From Carya illinoinensis (lineage: Eukaryota; Streptophyta; Magnoliopsida; Fagales; Juglandaceae), in the NCBI RefSeq assembly GCF_018687715.1, contig NC_056752.1, forward strand, positions 44,242,501 to 44,306,500: DNA of 64,000 nt. Direction: 5' to 3'. Below the pieces are notes generated by a model that was not told the origin of the DNA, did no database searches, and saw only the letters and a program-made list of their open reading frames with translations. The position numbers and the translations under genes were made by a program. The first letter of the stretch is position 1. Each line of letters begins with the position of its first letter. Shown piece after piece: positions 11,501 to 23,604 of the stretch.

Positions 11501-12476
11501 AATAGCAATGGCATCCACCATCCCCTAAAACCAACAAAAGATGAATGCTCAAATTAACTAGTACTACAATTGAGGAGATCGTGCCTGACTAATTGCAATA
11601 TCATCGACAAAGTTCTGCCAGTTGCTATATATATATATATATATATGTACCTTGTCTTCTTCATTTTTGTTGCGTGAGAATTTACATTAATTGCTGCTGG
11701 CAATAAGAATCTGCAAAACAAAATCAGAAAGGCAGATGCTGAGGATGTAAAAATACCAGAAAAGATAACTTGGAATCAAGACTCAGATCAATTATCTTAC
11801 CATAAAAAGATTTAGAAGGCCATCTTTCTTATCTGTGAAAGAAAAATCACCAGTAATATATGCATCTACTAGGCCTAAATCAGCTCTTGTCATGACCTGC
11901 TCATAACAACCAACTGCTACTCATCACTACACCAGTACTACTGGTGAGAAAAATTGCATTAAGATTAAAAAATGATATGAACTTTTGAATGCCAAGAACC
12001 CGCGTGGCCCATCCTATTAATTTCCTCACTCTGTGGCCCATCCTATTATGAGTACATACCTTCCAGTAAAACTGGGGACTATGAACTCTAAGAACAGTTT
12101 TCAGAGGACATATTCTCATGTGTCCTTTGAAGGTGAATTTCGTACCCCCTTCCTCCAATAATCTGCAATATTACCACAAGTAACAATACATTAATCGTTA
12201 CAGCGCGGATCGAAGTATCTACCATTGATTATATTTTATTATGATATATCATCAAATTTTATTTTTTCTATTTTGACTAATAACTTTTACAATATATATG
12301 CATTAGCTTATCTGTTTATTTTTATATTAATATCATTTAAATATTATTTTTTAAATACTTTATTAATTTCAAATATTTTTCTAGGTATCAATCAACTTAC
12401 AATATTTTCTTATCTTTTATATTTTGCACAAATTAACCAAAACCCAGAATTCATGCCTTTAAGGCAAACAATTAAG

Positions 12477-12700
12477 GGTAGTTTGGATTGAGAAATTATT
12501 TTATTTCATCATTATAATTTTTTCAAATTCTCACACAAAATATAATAAACAATTTAACTTTTTAAAAATTCAGTTTAATTTTTCTCAATTTCAAAATAAT
12601 AATAATATTAAAAAATAATATTCAAATGATATTTTATTTAATTTTTAATTTTCATCTAAAATTATATCATATCATGTATTCTCAATATCTAAACAATCCC
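12477..12700. mobile_element. MITE with GTTTGGATTGAGA-type inverted ends (shared with copy B)
   Basis: The element starts ggtagtttggattgagaaa and its right end reads, in reverse complement, gggattgtttagatattgag. The possible target duplication is taag (12,473-12,476 and 12,701-12,704). The interior is A/T-rich with aataataataatatta. A counterpart lies at 53,779-54,004 in copy B, so the insertion predates the duplication. Confidence 0.7.
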
Positions 12701-14533
12701 TAAGAAAAAGGTAGGAGCCAGCTACGGAATTCGGAGAAATGCTTCTTTTTATTTCTTTTTTTTTTTTTTTTGAAGAAGCTTGTTCGTGTAAATTCCTCCA
12801 CATGTTTCAACGGATTCTTGGCTTATTCCCTCTCAAGGGAATTATCGTGATCCTTGTCGACAGAATTACGTAGACAAAAATATGAAAATAAATATTAACA
12901 AAAATCTTCACGTCAGAATAAGAGAGAAGAGGGAGAATGGAGAAGAGAGACTTTGTTCTGTCAAGTGTAAATGATGTTTGACCGAGCATTGGCAAACTCG
13001 CCGTTGCTCAATGCAAGTCTAAATTAAAGAGAAATACTTCAAAAAATATCTACATTGATATTTATGTTAAAGTAAATGTTAGCTCTTTTCAAAAAAAAAA
13101 AGTAAATGTTAGCTCCTCTTTATGTTTGGTGAGCTCATGTAGACGGGCCAAAAGAATATTTTATCATTTATCTATCTCACACTAGCTCTTTCCCTTGGTT
13201 TGTCCCTACTGGAACACACTTTTTTTTTTCTCTTTTCTAGTTCTTCATCGTGATGTTTTGTCCCACCTGCTTCTGTCACTTCCAGGTTCTTTTCCTTTCT
13301 CATCACTGTTTAGTTATTTTTTATTGAATAATTAAGTTAAGGGAAAAAATAATTGAAAAATAATAATTTTATTTTTTAATGATTAATATATGAAATGTAT
13401 TTATAAAATATGAAAATAATTATCAAATATTATTAAAATAAATAATATTATATTATTATTTAAAATTTAAGATAGTTAGTCTAACGTAAACTAATCTATT
13501 TAAAAGTCTATCTTATAGCTAAAAGACAATATTAAAATTCTATTTTAAACTTAACAATGACTAACCCATTACTAATGCTCCAGAACTTTATCTCTATTTC
13601 CTCCTACGAAGATGTCGATCGAGCGTGTGTGTATAACTTTTTGACACATGGCCTACGTTCACCTATATACAGCATGGAGGTGAGATGGTCCCGGTCTTGT
13701 CTCATGAGTATCAGACGTACGTTGGAGAAGAGGATATATGTCGCACTGCATTAACTAATAAAGAAGGAAGCAACAATCTGCGCGCGGAATCATAGGAGAA
13801 AGGTGGATGTCTTTATAGCAGGGAGGAAATTAAGATCAGTAGACTCACAGTAAACATCCGCAGGAGATGTATGTTTGAAGGAACCTCGTAACAAAGAGGC
13901 GCGCCACAGCTTCTATCAGAGAAGGCACCATGCGTTTTGGGTTGCTTGGCAGAGCACCACTTTCACCGGCCAAACTATGTGCAGCAGCCATGCCAGCCCT
14001 CCAAGATGTCTAGCTACTTTTTCTTTTTTTTCAGCTCTCGGTAAATGAAAGTGATATCACTGGTATGGGTTGGAATTTGGGAAGCAAACGAAGGTTTATA
14101 TAGATAATATCCGTTGTGCAACCAAATAAAAAATGGAAAAAATATCCTTTTGAAGTGAGTCCTATGTTTTTGACTTTTTGTCCGTACAAATATTTTAGAT
14201 AATATCAAAAACACAATACATATTATATGATCAATTTGTTTCTGTTTTAGTTAGAGTGTTGTCTCTTAAAGAATTAAGAGACAGTTTACCAGTAGAAAAC
14301 TACAACAGTAGTTAAAACTATATCAGTCTTAAAAGAATTTATGTATTAGTAGAGCTCCAAATGTAGTAGTTAACTTATGATTTGATAATTTCTCTATAGG
14401 TATCCGGTTATAAATGTAACTTTTCTCTAATGTATGAATCACAAAGTCAATTTTTCATAAAAAAAAATATTATATAATCAATTTTATTGATCTTTAAACT
14501 TTTGCTCTCACTTGATAGTCTCACGTTTGACTA

Positions 14534-14740
14534 AAGCTTCGTTTGGATAATGAAAATGTTTCATCTTATCTCATCTCATCATTACAACTTTTTTAAATTC
14601 TCATACAAAATAAAATAAACAATTTCACCTTTTCAAATCTCAAAATAATAATAATATTAAAAAAATATTTTAAAAATATTTTTTTTAATTTTTAATTTTT
14701 TTTATCTCATTTTATCTCATCTTAAAAAACAAACAAGACA
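14534..14740. mobile_element. MITE of the GTTTGGAT family (shared with copy B)
   Basis: Starts cgtttggataatgaaaatgt and ends with tctcatcttaaaaaacaaac, giving imperfect inverted ends; interior contains aataataataatatta, as in the element at 12,477. A shortened counterpart is at about 55,372-55,540. Confidence 0.6.
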
Positions 14741-14879
14741 TACTCATAATCTTGGCTGAAAGGGGAATTGAGTGATGTTAAATTAGGGCCTATAAATATA
14801 TATTTAAAGCTATGACCTAATTATATAACAGTTGGCCGGCCAATTTGTGTGCCAAATTAATTACTTGGGAATGGTTATT

Positions 14880-15086
14880 AGGGTAGGTTTGGCAAGTGGA
14901 ATGAGAGATAAAATTCTCATTCTATCTCATTTTATTATTATAATTTTTTTAAAATTTTTATCTAAAATATAATAAATAATTCAATTTTTTTAAATTTCAA
15001 AATAATAATAATATTAAAAAATAACATTTTTAAACTTTCATCTAAAAACAAATTCGTCTCACTATCCAAACCTACTGTCTAATATT
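14880..15086. mobile_element. MITE of the GTTTGGAT family, second nearby copy (shared with copy B)
   Basis: Begins ggtaggtttggcaagtggaa and ends with cactatccaaacctact, an inverted match of the ends. The interior resembles the other members. The counterpart in copy B is about 55,662-55,895. Confidence 0.65.
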
Positions 15087-16193
15087 TCGACTCATTTGTA
15101 AAAACAAGTGAGACAATATTCGTAATATGGATGAAAGGTGAATTTGGTAATATATAATATTAACAAAAATTATATGTGCAATTATTATTTTTTTTTTTTT
15201 GTATTTTTTTGTACATTCTACTTATATAATTGATTGTATATTAAAAAAATTAATACAACTAATTTTATCAATAAAATTTATAAAAAAATTAATACGTAAC
15301 ATTACTAAATTATGGCCGATACATATTTAAAGCTGTTTGACCCAATTGGTGAGCCATATTAATTACTTGGGACTGGTATGGGTCGAATTTGGAAGCCCTC
15401 ATACAGAGGCCCTATTTTTCTTATTTTTTCTCCACGTGTACATTGAACGTGTTGAGGTAAAATAAAAATTTATAGATTTCAAATCTGATTTTAAAATAGC
15501 GCAAGTTGTCAACATCGTGAAATTATTAGCCTGCATTTCATGAGTTAGATAATTTGAATTAATATGTAAATAATAGTGTTTTAATTATATATAAATCTTA
15601 TTAAGATGTGATGTTCGAATGTAAATTAGTTAAAATATATATTTAAATATATTAAATAAATTGAGATGAATTTAATTTTTTTATAAAAAATTAAAAGATA
15701 GGACCGGAATTTTATTAATGATTAGTTTGATATGGATTAATATCACTTTAACAATCAAACATATATAGCTGGCCTAGAGAGTGCGTTTTATTTGAATAAA
15801 AAAAGAAAAAAATTATATATTTATGAGATTTTATTTTTTACACACCTAACACAACTTTGATATAGAAGCTTAATTTTGATCACATAATCAATTATACTAA
15901 AGCATTATTAGTAGTTTAGTTTTTTTTTTAAGTTATAATGAGAGATTAGTGCGTTAAATTCCAATTTATGTATAACAAAATTCATATAAAAATATTATTA
16001 AAAAAATAAAATATCCTCAGAGATATCTCCTAGGCTAATCCCCAGTGTTTTTATATTATAAATAAAAGGAAAAAGAAAAATCTAGGGGATATATATAAAT
16101 GCTCGAAGAATTACGAGTTGGGTGTATACTTTACTTTCCCATGCAGTTTCCCCCTCCATATCCAATACGTTGAAAAAAAAGATACAAAGAAAT

Positions 16194-16334
16194 ATGGTGC
16201 TGAATTTAATCTTTTCTACTAAGGGTGCTCGTGCTTCCATAGAAATATCACATTTACGCGACTTGATATCTTATATGCTAAGTATAACATATAAGCCTTT
16301 AAGATTTGGTACTAGATCAAGTTCTGGTTCTTAA
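16194..16334 (+). other. Short conserved frame beside copy A (function unknown)
   Basis: A 46-codon frame starting MVLNLIFSTKG and ending RFGTRSSSGS is preserved, with the same stop, at 56,904-57,044 beside copy B. The two differ at about 8 residues. I do not recognise the peptide. Preservation could simply reflect the shared origin of the duplicated DNA. Confidence 0.25.
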
Positions 16335-17150
16335 GGGTACTTTTATATTTGAAAAATGAATTTATATTTTCAGTTATTTTCTTTTAAACTTTGTCAATTA
16401 TATTAATTTATGTGAGCATGATCGAGTAATTAACATCTTATATTATTTTATAATTGTTCAACGTGCTTAAATTTTTGTGTATTTATTTCATTTCATATTA
16501 TATATAGCTAGCGAACTCAAGGATGACTTTCTAGAAGCCTCGTGATGATGGAGCTTATGATTTTGTAAGGGCGGCTCCAATAATTTCTACATAGAAATGA
16601 CATTTGTGGTATAGTGTACAAGTTTTGATCACTTAAAAAAAAAATAAAAAATAAAAAATTGATAAATTCAAGATCTATATTAAATAAAAATTATTTTTTA
16701 ATAGTGGACTTTACCTTTTTCAAATGAAATGCTTATAGCTTACATACTCTAAACTTATATCTATCATTACTCTTTCTATCGAGTGCCAAGTTGGGAGTGT
16801 TTGCGGATTGTCATTGTTTAGAAGAGAGAAGCATATATGTGTTTGTATGTGTGTATGTGTGAGTACTACTACATCTACAAAGTACAAAGTAATTACACAA
16901 AACAATCATGTAAATTGACGTGATTTCATCTGATCTATTATATCTATTTTACAATAAAAATAATTTTACAATTTGATAAAAGACATGATCAAACCACATT
17001 AGTTCGTGAGATTGCTTTAGTGTAATCCTTTTATGTTTAGAATATTTTTCTATATAATATACACACACACACAAACCACGTGATCAAGCCACATCTAATC
17101 CGTTATATCCCTTTTGTGCGTTTTGTGAAAGCATAAATATTCTATACGGT

Positions 17151-18950
17151 GCGTAAGAAACATTAATACAAAAATATGAATCTCATATTTTTAAAAGTCC
17201 TCTCAAATTTGTAATCATTTTGAGTTAAAACTATAACTCAAATCGAATTCAGATTTTCAAGCAATAGATTCATGAACATGGATTTTCCGAAGATAGAAAG
17301 TACTAATAATTCGCATGAGATCCGAGGTTTAATTGTTTATTGAAACAATAAAACAATTCCAATTAGATCAAACATTTTTTTTTTCTCATTTGTTTAATCT
17401 TACTTCTACTCTTAAATCGCAAATGATCATCATGAAACCTGTTGATCACAAAAGCTTACCTAGAAGATTTGTCATTTATATTGTATGAGCTTTCAATAAA
17501 GAAAGTTATTAGATCTCCTAATTCAAGAAAAAACTTCCACAAATTTATTTTCACTATTAATATCTCTCCCCTTCTAGTTAAGAATTTTTTTAGATCACAT
17601 ACCATGCATGCACGTCATGAATTCACCTTAATTTATATACCAGTGAGGACAAGTATGCATAGGACGCAGGCAGGAAAATATGAGACATAGAAGTCCTATA
17701 TATAATATTTATTAAACATTTATGTGTGTGGATTTTTTTACAATATTAAACATCTAATACTGCCCAAAAAGGTGAAAACCCATCTTGAAAATCATCTTTA
17801 TAAAAAGTTCGCTGGTATATATGAATTATAACATCATGCATGCCATACGTTTCTCAACTCCGGAAAAGGGGCAGCGCGCCTAAAACAGTACTAGGACAAG
17901 TTCAGCACGTGAGACATGATATTTGTAGCAAGCACGCCCGCCCGCCCGCCCGGCGTGAATTTTTTTTTTTTTTTTTTCAAGACCGCAAACTTTATATTAT
18001 TTTCTCTTGGCTTTCATCGTATGTTGGAAAATGATCACATAAAAAAGCAACGTCATGGATTTCTAAACGGCAAAAAAGAATATATATATATATATATATA
18101 TCCCGGATTAAGTACTTAGAATATTTCAGTATATTTTTAAATAGTAATAAAATGATTTGAGTTAAGATGTTTATTAGATTTTAAGAAATGAGATAAAGAA
18201 TTAGATAAAATATTATAAAGTTAAAAAATTATTTGAATATAAATTTTTAATGTTACTTTTGTTTTGAAACTTAAAAAATTTATATTGTTTTTTATATTTT
18301 GTTTAAGACTAATTTGGGAAAGTTGTGTTGATTAGATTAAAAAATTAAAAATTTGAAATTGAAAAATGTCTTATGTTTGAGTGGTTTTTGGAAATGAAAT
18401 ATTTGAGAATAGTTGTATTGTCAAATGGAGTACCCTAATTGGCATCATGGATGAGTTGATGCAGACTGCTTCAAAATGGGATTAGGCCAAATATAAACTT
18501 TCAACAAGGGAAAATACTTTACTCACAAAAAGATTATACAAAAGTACACCCACAAACTGATGTAGCTTGATATGATATGTTTTGTAAAACTATTTTTATT
18601 CTAAAGTAAATCTAACATATCATATAAAGTTAGGAAAAATACTATGACGAATCTAGTTAGGAGGGCATCCCATGCATGGTACTTCCCTTCCCAACAAAAG
18701 ACTGGAGAAAAACAAAATTACAATGGGTTTTTATGAATTTGGGAAACATAAATTAATTCTCGTTCGAAAATTTGAAAACTATTAATTTTCTTTTCTTTAA
18801 TAAGTTTTTAAGAGTGGCCCTAGCTAGCTTCTATATAAGAAATTTCTCATTTGAAAATGGCTCTTCAATAAAAATTTTCTTATAATTACACACGTATACA
18901 TAATGAAATGATAGTCTTTTTGGGAAGAACTGTCCAAAACGATATTGTTT
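17151..18950. other. AT-rich intergenic region
   Basis: No gene recognised. It contains a short (CGCC)n run at 17,936-17,953 followed by a long T run, and a (TA)n run near 18,080. It ends where the 96-bp tandem array begins. Confidence 0.5.
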
Positions 18951-18959
18951 TATCTTAAA

Positions 18960-19316
18960 TTGTATTTTTTAAACTAAAGAGACGTTGTTTTAGATTAGAT
19001 TTTGTTTTAAAAGCATCCCCCGTGGTCTCCCTCTCTTCAAACGTCATTTTATATTAGAATTATTTTAAAAAATAAATAAAGAGATGTCGTTTTAGATTAG
19101 ATTTTGTTTTAAAAGCATCCCTGTGGTCTCCCTCTCTTTCGAGGTCGTTTTATATTAGATTTCTTTTAAAATAAAGAGACATTGTTTTAGATTAAATTTT
19201 GTTTTAAAAGCATGCCTCGTGGTCTGCCTCTCTTTCGAGGTCGTTTTATATTAAATTTATTTTAAAATAAAGAGACATTATTTTATATAAGATTTTGTTT
19301 TAAAAGCATCCCCCGT
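18960..19316. repeat. 96-bp tandem array, left part (split by the CACTA element)
   Basis: The anchor gtggtctcc (or gtggtctgcc) occurs at 19,022, 19,123 and 19,219, and a new unit starts at 19,315. Units are 96-101 bp and share attagattttgttttaaaag and a ttttaaaataaagaga block. The array is cut at 19,316 by the CACTA element and resumes at 42,323. Confidence 0.88.
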
Positions 19317-20375
19317 CACTACAACAGATTGGAGTTTTCCGGTGAGTACAAATCGCCAACAAAACTAGAAAAATCCCCGCTATATATATATGCCGGCGAT
19401 TACAGACTCGCCGCTCAATCACCGGTACTATTCAGCCATTTCTAATATATTTGCGGCGTAAAATAAATATCGCCGCCAAATATAGCATATTTCCCAGCGA
19501 TTATGTAATCGCTGGCAAATGAATTCAAAAACGTAAAGCCATTTGCCATCGATTAAGAAATCGCTACAAAATAACATCCCAGCGCATTTTTAAACGCTGG
19601 CAAAGGAATTCCATGATCGAATTTTTTTCCAGCGATTATTTAATCGCTGGGATATAAAATGCCAGCGAATTCTCAAACATTGGCAAAGAAGATTGAGAAC
19701 CGAAAATCAAATAGCAGCGATATTTTAATCGCTGCCATTTTGTATCCCAACGATTTAATAATCGCTGGAAAAAAAAAATTGACGTTATGGAATACCTTTG
19801 CCAGCGTTTCAAAAAATGTTGGTATATTAAATGGCAGCGATTTGTTAATCGCTGGCAACTTAATTTATCAACCGAGGAGAAATGGCAGCGCTTACTAAAT
19901 CGCTACCTTTGAATATACCAGCATTTTTTTAAATGCTGCGAAATGAAAGCGCAACGATTTATACAACGCTGGTAAATGAATTTCAAAAAGAAAATCCTTT
20001 GCCAGCGTTTTCTAAATCGCTGGAATATAATATACCAGCGATTTAGATAATGCTGGCAAAGGAGAAATTATATACCAGCGATTTATATACCAGCGATTCA
20101 AAAATCGCTGGCTTATTAAATAGCCAGCGAGTTAAGAACCGCTAGCATATAAATTCTGAAACGTGAATTTAATTGCCAGCGATTCAAAAATCGCTGCTAT
20201 TTAATAAGCCAGCGATTTTTGAATCGCTGGTATATAAATTCAAGGCTTGAAATTGTTTTAGCAACTATTAAAAAATCGCTGCTAAATGAATATTACAGCC
20301 CATAACCGTTTATTTCGTGGTTTTTAACGTTTTTAAATGGCGAGTTTTCAATCGCCGCCAAAACAATTGCATCGA
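19317..20375. repeat. Left subterminal region of the CACTA element, palindrome array
   Basis: Over about 1 kb the motif CCAGCGATT and its reverse AATCGCTGG recur, mostly in facing pairs 2-6 bases apart that form 20-24-nt hairpins. Clear examples are 19,494-19,515, 19,629-19,650, 20,090-20,111 and 20,209-20,230. Degraded pairs (GCATTT...AAATGC versions) lie between them. Subterminal repeats of this kind are the transposase-binding sites of En/Spm-like elements; here they are unusually palindromic. Confidence 0.85.
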
Positions 20376-20384
20376 ATTTTAATA

Positions 20385-20432
20385 ACCCATTATTCTTACG
20401 GGGTCTCATGAGACCCAATAAGAATAATGGGT
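20385..20432. repeat. Compound palindrome at the inner edge of the left subterminal region
   Basis: A perfect 16-bp palindrome, gggtctcatgagaccc (20,401-20,416), is nested between a 14-bp inverted repeat (acccattattctta, 20,385-20,398, against 20,419-20,432). The whole 48 bases can fold into one long hairpin. Confidence 0.8.
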
Positions 20433-22701
20433 CTCATTAATAGTTCCCAAGCATAAAAATTCACCTAATTTTCTCCCTTTCATACAATTGTACCTAATTG
20501 ACATGATCAATTAACATTTCCATACATCATTTCAATATAGCTGAGACCATTCTATCAAATTCAATAATTTCACACAATAATTCAATTCAATTAACTATCA
20601 TTGGGTGGAAATTCTTACTAATCATATCTCGAATAGAAGCTGAGCTATTAATTACATGATAAACTATTTGCAATATTATATAATTGATTTGAAGACTATA
20701 GTATCACTAAAATAATCTGTACCAAGTTACACATTGACTTATGTTTCAACAGTTCCACCCACACTTGGGCACTTTGGACCCTTGATTAACAAATGTGGCA
20801 AGCACGAATATAGAAAATTGATGCCTATTTCTGTGATTGCCCAAGGGTACATCCGTATTTTCTACTGATCATAAAAACAGTGAAACCCAATCATAATGTA
20901 TTCAAGTAATTGGAAGATGAACCCTCAAAACTAATATTTAGGTAGTTACCTAAGTCTTTGTATTAAGTGCATCCCAGGCCCATCATTGCTCCCTGGTTGG
21001 AGTTAGTAGAATTGCTCATTTGCTATGCAGTAGGAAGATCCACCCCCATATGTTGCATGTATACGCTTTAAATCCCTTTAAAGCACTCATCAAGTAGCAA
21101 TCAGATCCAACACGAATGCAACGTATGTCTTGGAAACACAAAATGAATCAACAGCAGTGCACCGGTACTATTCAGCCCCAAGAGTGAAGTGCAACCTGAA
21201 CAAGGAGGAAAGGACAAATAAATGTTCCTAACTTGTAGTCAGTTAAATGACCAGGCAATTATTTAGCAATGACTCCATCAAATTTATATCTATGGATCAA
21301 CAAAGCATTCTAAAAACAGTTGCCATATATGACACAAATCTATTACACCCAACCTATGTATGATGATATAAACATATCTGCCTTTTCATAAACATACATT
21401 GTGCTAAATGTATGTACCATTAATTCATGTTTATTCTTCTTTTTTTTGGAATCTTTCATTTTTTAATTGGATAAAATAGAAGTAATTTATGAAATGCAAT
21501 GCTTGTGCGAATCAGAACTTGTCCTCTTGTGCTTACAAAAGAGAACCCCTCAATACATTCTAGGAAAGAGATATTAAACAAGGCAAAATGTCTCATATAT
21601 GCAGAAGTTCATACAATAATTACACATTCAGTGATTATAACCGAACATATCAAGGCTAAATAATCTAGATATGTTCTTATGGACATCACATCAATATATA
21701 ATGGTATCACCGAAGTTTTTAGGAGCTCTGTTAATAATTACATGGGAATACAATGTGGTTGTGTTTCTATATTGGTATATTTCTACTTCCTCTCTACATT
21801 ACCCTACTGCCAAGAAATACAACACCTGTGACCATCATATAGTTATTATAGTCATAGAATTGGCTTGGTGGGGGTTCGCTATTTGTTTCCTTCAAAGTGA
21901 TTTCTATAAAATATATGAATGCTTTCCACTTTCTGAACCCGAAATATCTCTAAAAGCCATTATTATTGTCCCTTGGGATATTTTCATGAAAATAATTGTC
22001 ACTTTGAACAGATGCAGCGAGAAAACATTTCAAAATATTTCGTTATTCCAACAAAGCGTTCTATCATGTTGTCTGGCTGCTCAGCATGCATCCATACGTG
22101 GCCTTTTACTCAGGAGTAGTAATGTGCAGTTGTTTTTAGCATCATCTAGTTGTTCTAGGTTTAAGGCAGATAGGGCATAATGGTTCCTCAGTCAAATGAG
22201 TTAAGTTAGTTTCAATCCCCAAAAGGATGTATGAATCATGGTTTCAGCTGGCAGTCTCTGTCACCTTAGCCTTCTTGGAGCAATGCGCAAGTTATTATTT
22301 CTCATTGCTGCGCATGTAATGTGCGAGATTTCTGTGATCTCTCTATCTTTTTTTAATTGCTTGCAGGAGTTTTTTAATAGCCATTTCTGGGAAAGCTCTA
22401 TATTGTAATTTGGCACATCCACTAAACTTGCTGGTAAAGGGATCCCAGCGTATAACCTAATGGGTAGCTTATTTAATCCCCCTTTTGGCTTCTAAAATCT
22501 GACGTGCATAATGCCTTGTGTAAGACATGATTGGCAACTTACCTTAAAGTAATTACATAACTATAGTTTCATATAGAAGAAGCATGGAAAATCAAATTAT
22601 GGGTGAAAAACCCACCATGTCCATCAAAATGGTTTTAGTTCATAATCTACCAAGAAACATGTGAAATTTGAGGAATAACAACTGAATTAAAGTGACCAAA
22701 C
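20433..22701. other. CACTA interior without recognised gene
   Basis: A 169-codon plus-strand frame (21,671-22,180) has no family I recognise. An 18-bp copy of the subterminal sequence caccggtactattcagcc (19,420-19,437) recurs at 21,160-21,177. Otherwise I see nothing I can name. Confidence 0.5.
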
Positions 22702-23105
22702 CTGGCAGGCAGTAACAGTACTACAACCACATTCCATCTGTCCATTCATTCTATCAGTACCCCCACCTGTGCCTCCTCCATCACTCCCCTGCAATATGTT
22801 TTTATCACAGTTACATATTTTTACATGGAATATATATTCAGTTCTGACCAATCCACAAAATTAAATCTCCATTACCATGTAAAAGTTGACAGCCAAGAAT
22901 TTAGGCATCAACTTCCCTACTACTTTGTAACAGGTACCAACCATCTCAGCCAGTGGAGTTGAATGCTCCTTGCAAGCTTCAGCCTCAACTGGAATTGTTG
23001 GGAAGTAATTCTGATAGAACAGCTATGTAGGCCTATTCTTGAATTCAGCCTCAACAGACTCTTTTCTCTTAGGACATGAACCTCTTACCACCCCAGGATC
23101 TCCAT
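22702..23105 (-). pseudogene. Captured exons of a PI-PLC X domain-containing protein
   Basis: Two exons, 22,876-23,105 and 22,702-22,788, are separated by an 87-bp intron with intact GT and AG borders. They match the C-terminal end of the plant PI-PLC X-domain protein family: CPKRKESVEAE, NYFPTIPVEAEACKEHSTPL, AEMVGTCYK, LMPKFLAVNFYM, then SDGGGTGGGTDRMNGQ and CGCSTVTACQ. The catalytic X domain lies upstream in the family and is absent. A TAG at 23,023-23,025 interrupts the first exon. The intron shows capture at DNA level. The gene is in the same orientation as the transposase genes and could be transcribed with them. Confidence 0.82.
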
Positions 23106-23604
23106 CTGAAACCAAATCCATTAATAGACCAAGTCAGCGATTGTGGATAAAGTCATAACAACATTACATTCTTCACCAGCCCACCTTCATTTTCCACCAT
23201 GTACTTCCACTTCCTTCAAAGTGTTAGTGTCATGTTGCTGAAAGATTTCAATGGATACATTATTAAATTTTTTTATGACACTTGTGAAAAGATAACATTT
23301 TTTTTTTTTTAGCACCAAGTAGTCTAAAATGATTTCTTATAGATCCCCTGAAACGAGTAGTCTGAATGGCAACTTCACAATCCAGATGACATAGATATAC
23401 ACCAACCTCCAAGGAGCATGCATGGTTTTCCTCTTACTCTAGAATTCAAATAGTAGATCTCCCACACGGTAAATGTTGGTTATAATAGTAGCAACCCAAA
23501 ACTATCCCAAATCTAATTCCTACTACTACTCCAACATTTATTTTTTAAGTAAAATTTGGTTTATCCAAATCATCGTTACCTTTTTGGGTCAGCTCATTCG
23601 TTCA

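Larger units (their letters stand above)
5863..14009 (-). pseudogene. Cyclopropane-fatty-acyl-phospholipid synthase, copy A (disabled)
   Basis: Plant CFA synthase transfers a methylene group from SAM to an unsaturated phospholipid acyl chain. Exons in gene order: 13,849-14,009; 12,060-12,162; 11,801-11,896; 11,651-11,710; 11,401-11,524; 10,907-10,969; 10,732-10,791; 10,478-10,639; 9,681-9,754; 9,495-9,588; 9,119-9,259; 8,950-9,030; 8,622-8,727; 5,863-5,982. They encode family motifs such as RRNIS, HYDLSNELFALFLDE, EIGCGWGSF (SAM site), GMIEHVG and FIRTWEYYFEY. Breaks: a 4-bp TTAA insertion with TAA in the 11,651 exon, three stops in the 10,478 exon, TAA at 9,528-9,530 and a 4-bp insertion near 9,168-9,176. 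Upstream exons of the N-terminal FAD-oxidase domain are not found; only its C-terminal end (GMAAAHS...RLFVTRFL) is present. The last intron holds a LINE. Confidence 0.88.
14010..17150. other. 5' flank of CFA copy A, part of the segmental duplication
   Basis: This AT-rich stretch aligns by eye with 54,892-57,525 next to copy B, with many small indels. I looked for the N-terminal FAD-binding exons of CFA synthase (a GxGxSG-type motif) and found none. It holds two MITEs and one short conserved frame, listed separately. Confidence 0.6.

Noticed and set aside
21671..22180. 169-codon plus-strand frame in the CACTA interior
   Set aside because: No recognisable domain, mixed composition and opposite strand to all other CACTA genes; probably chance.
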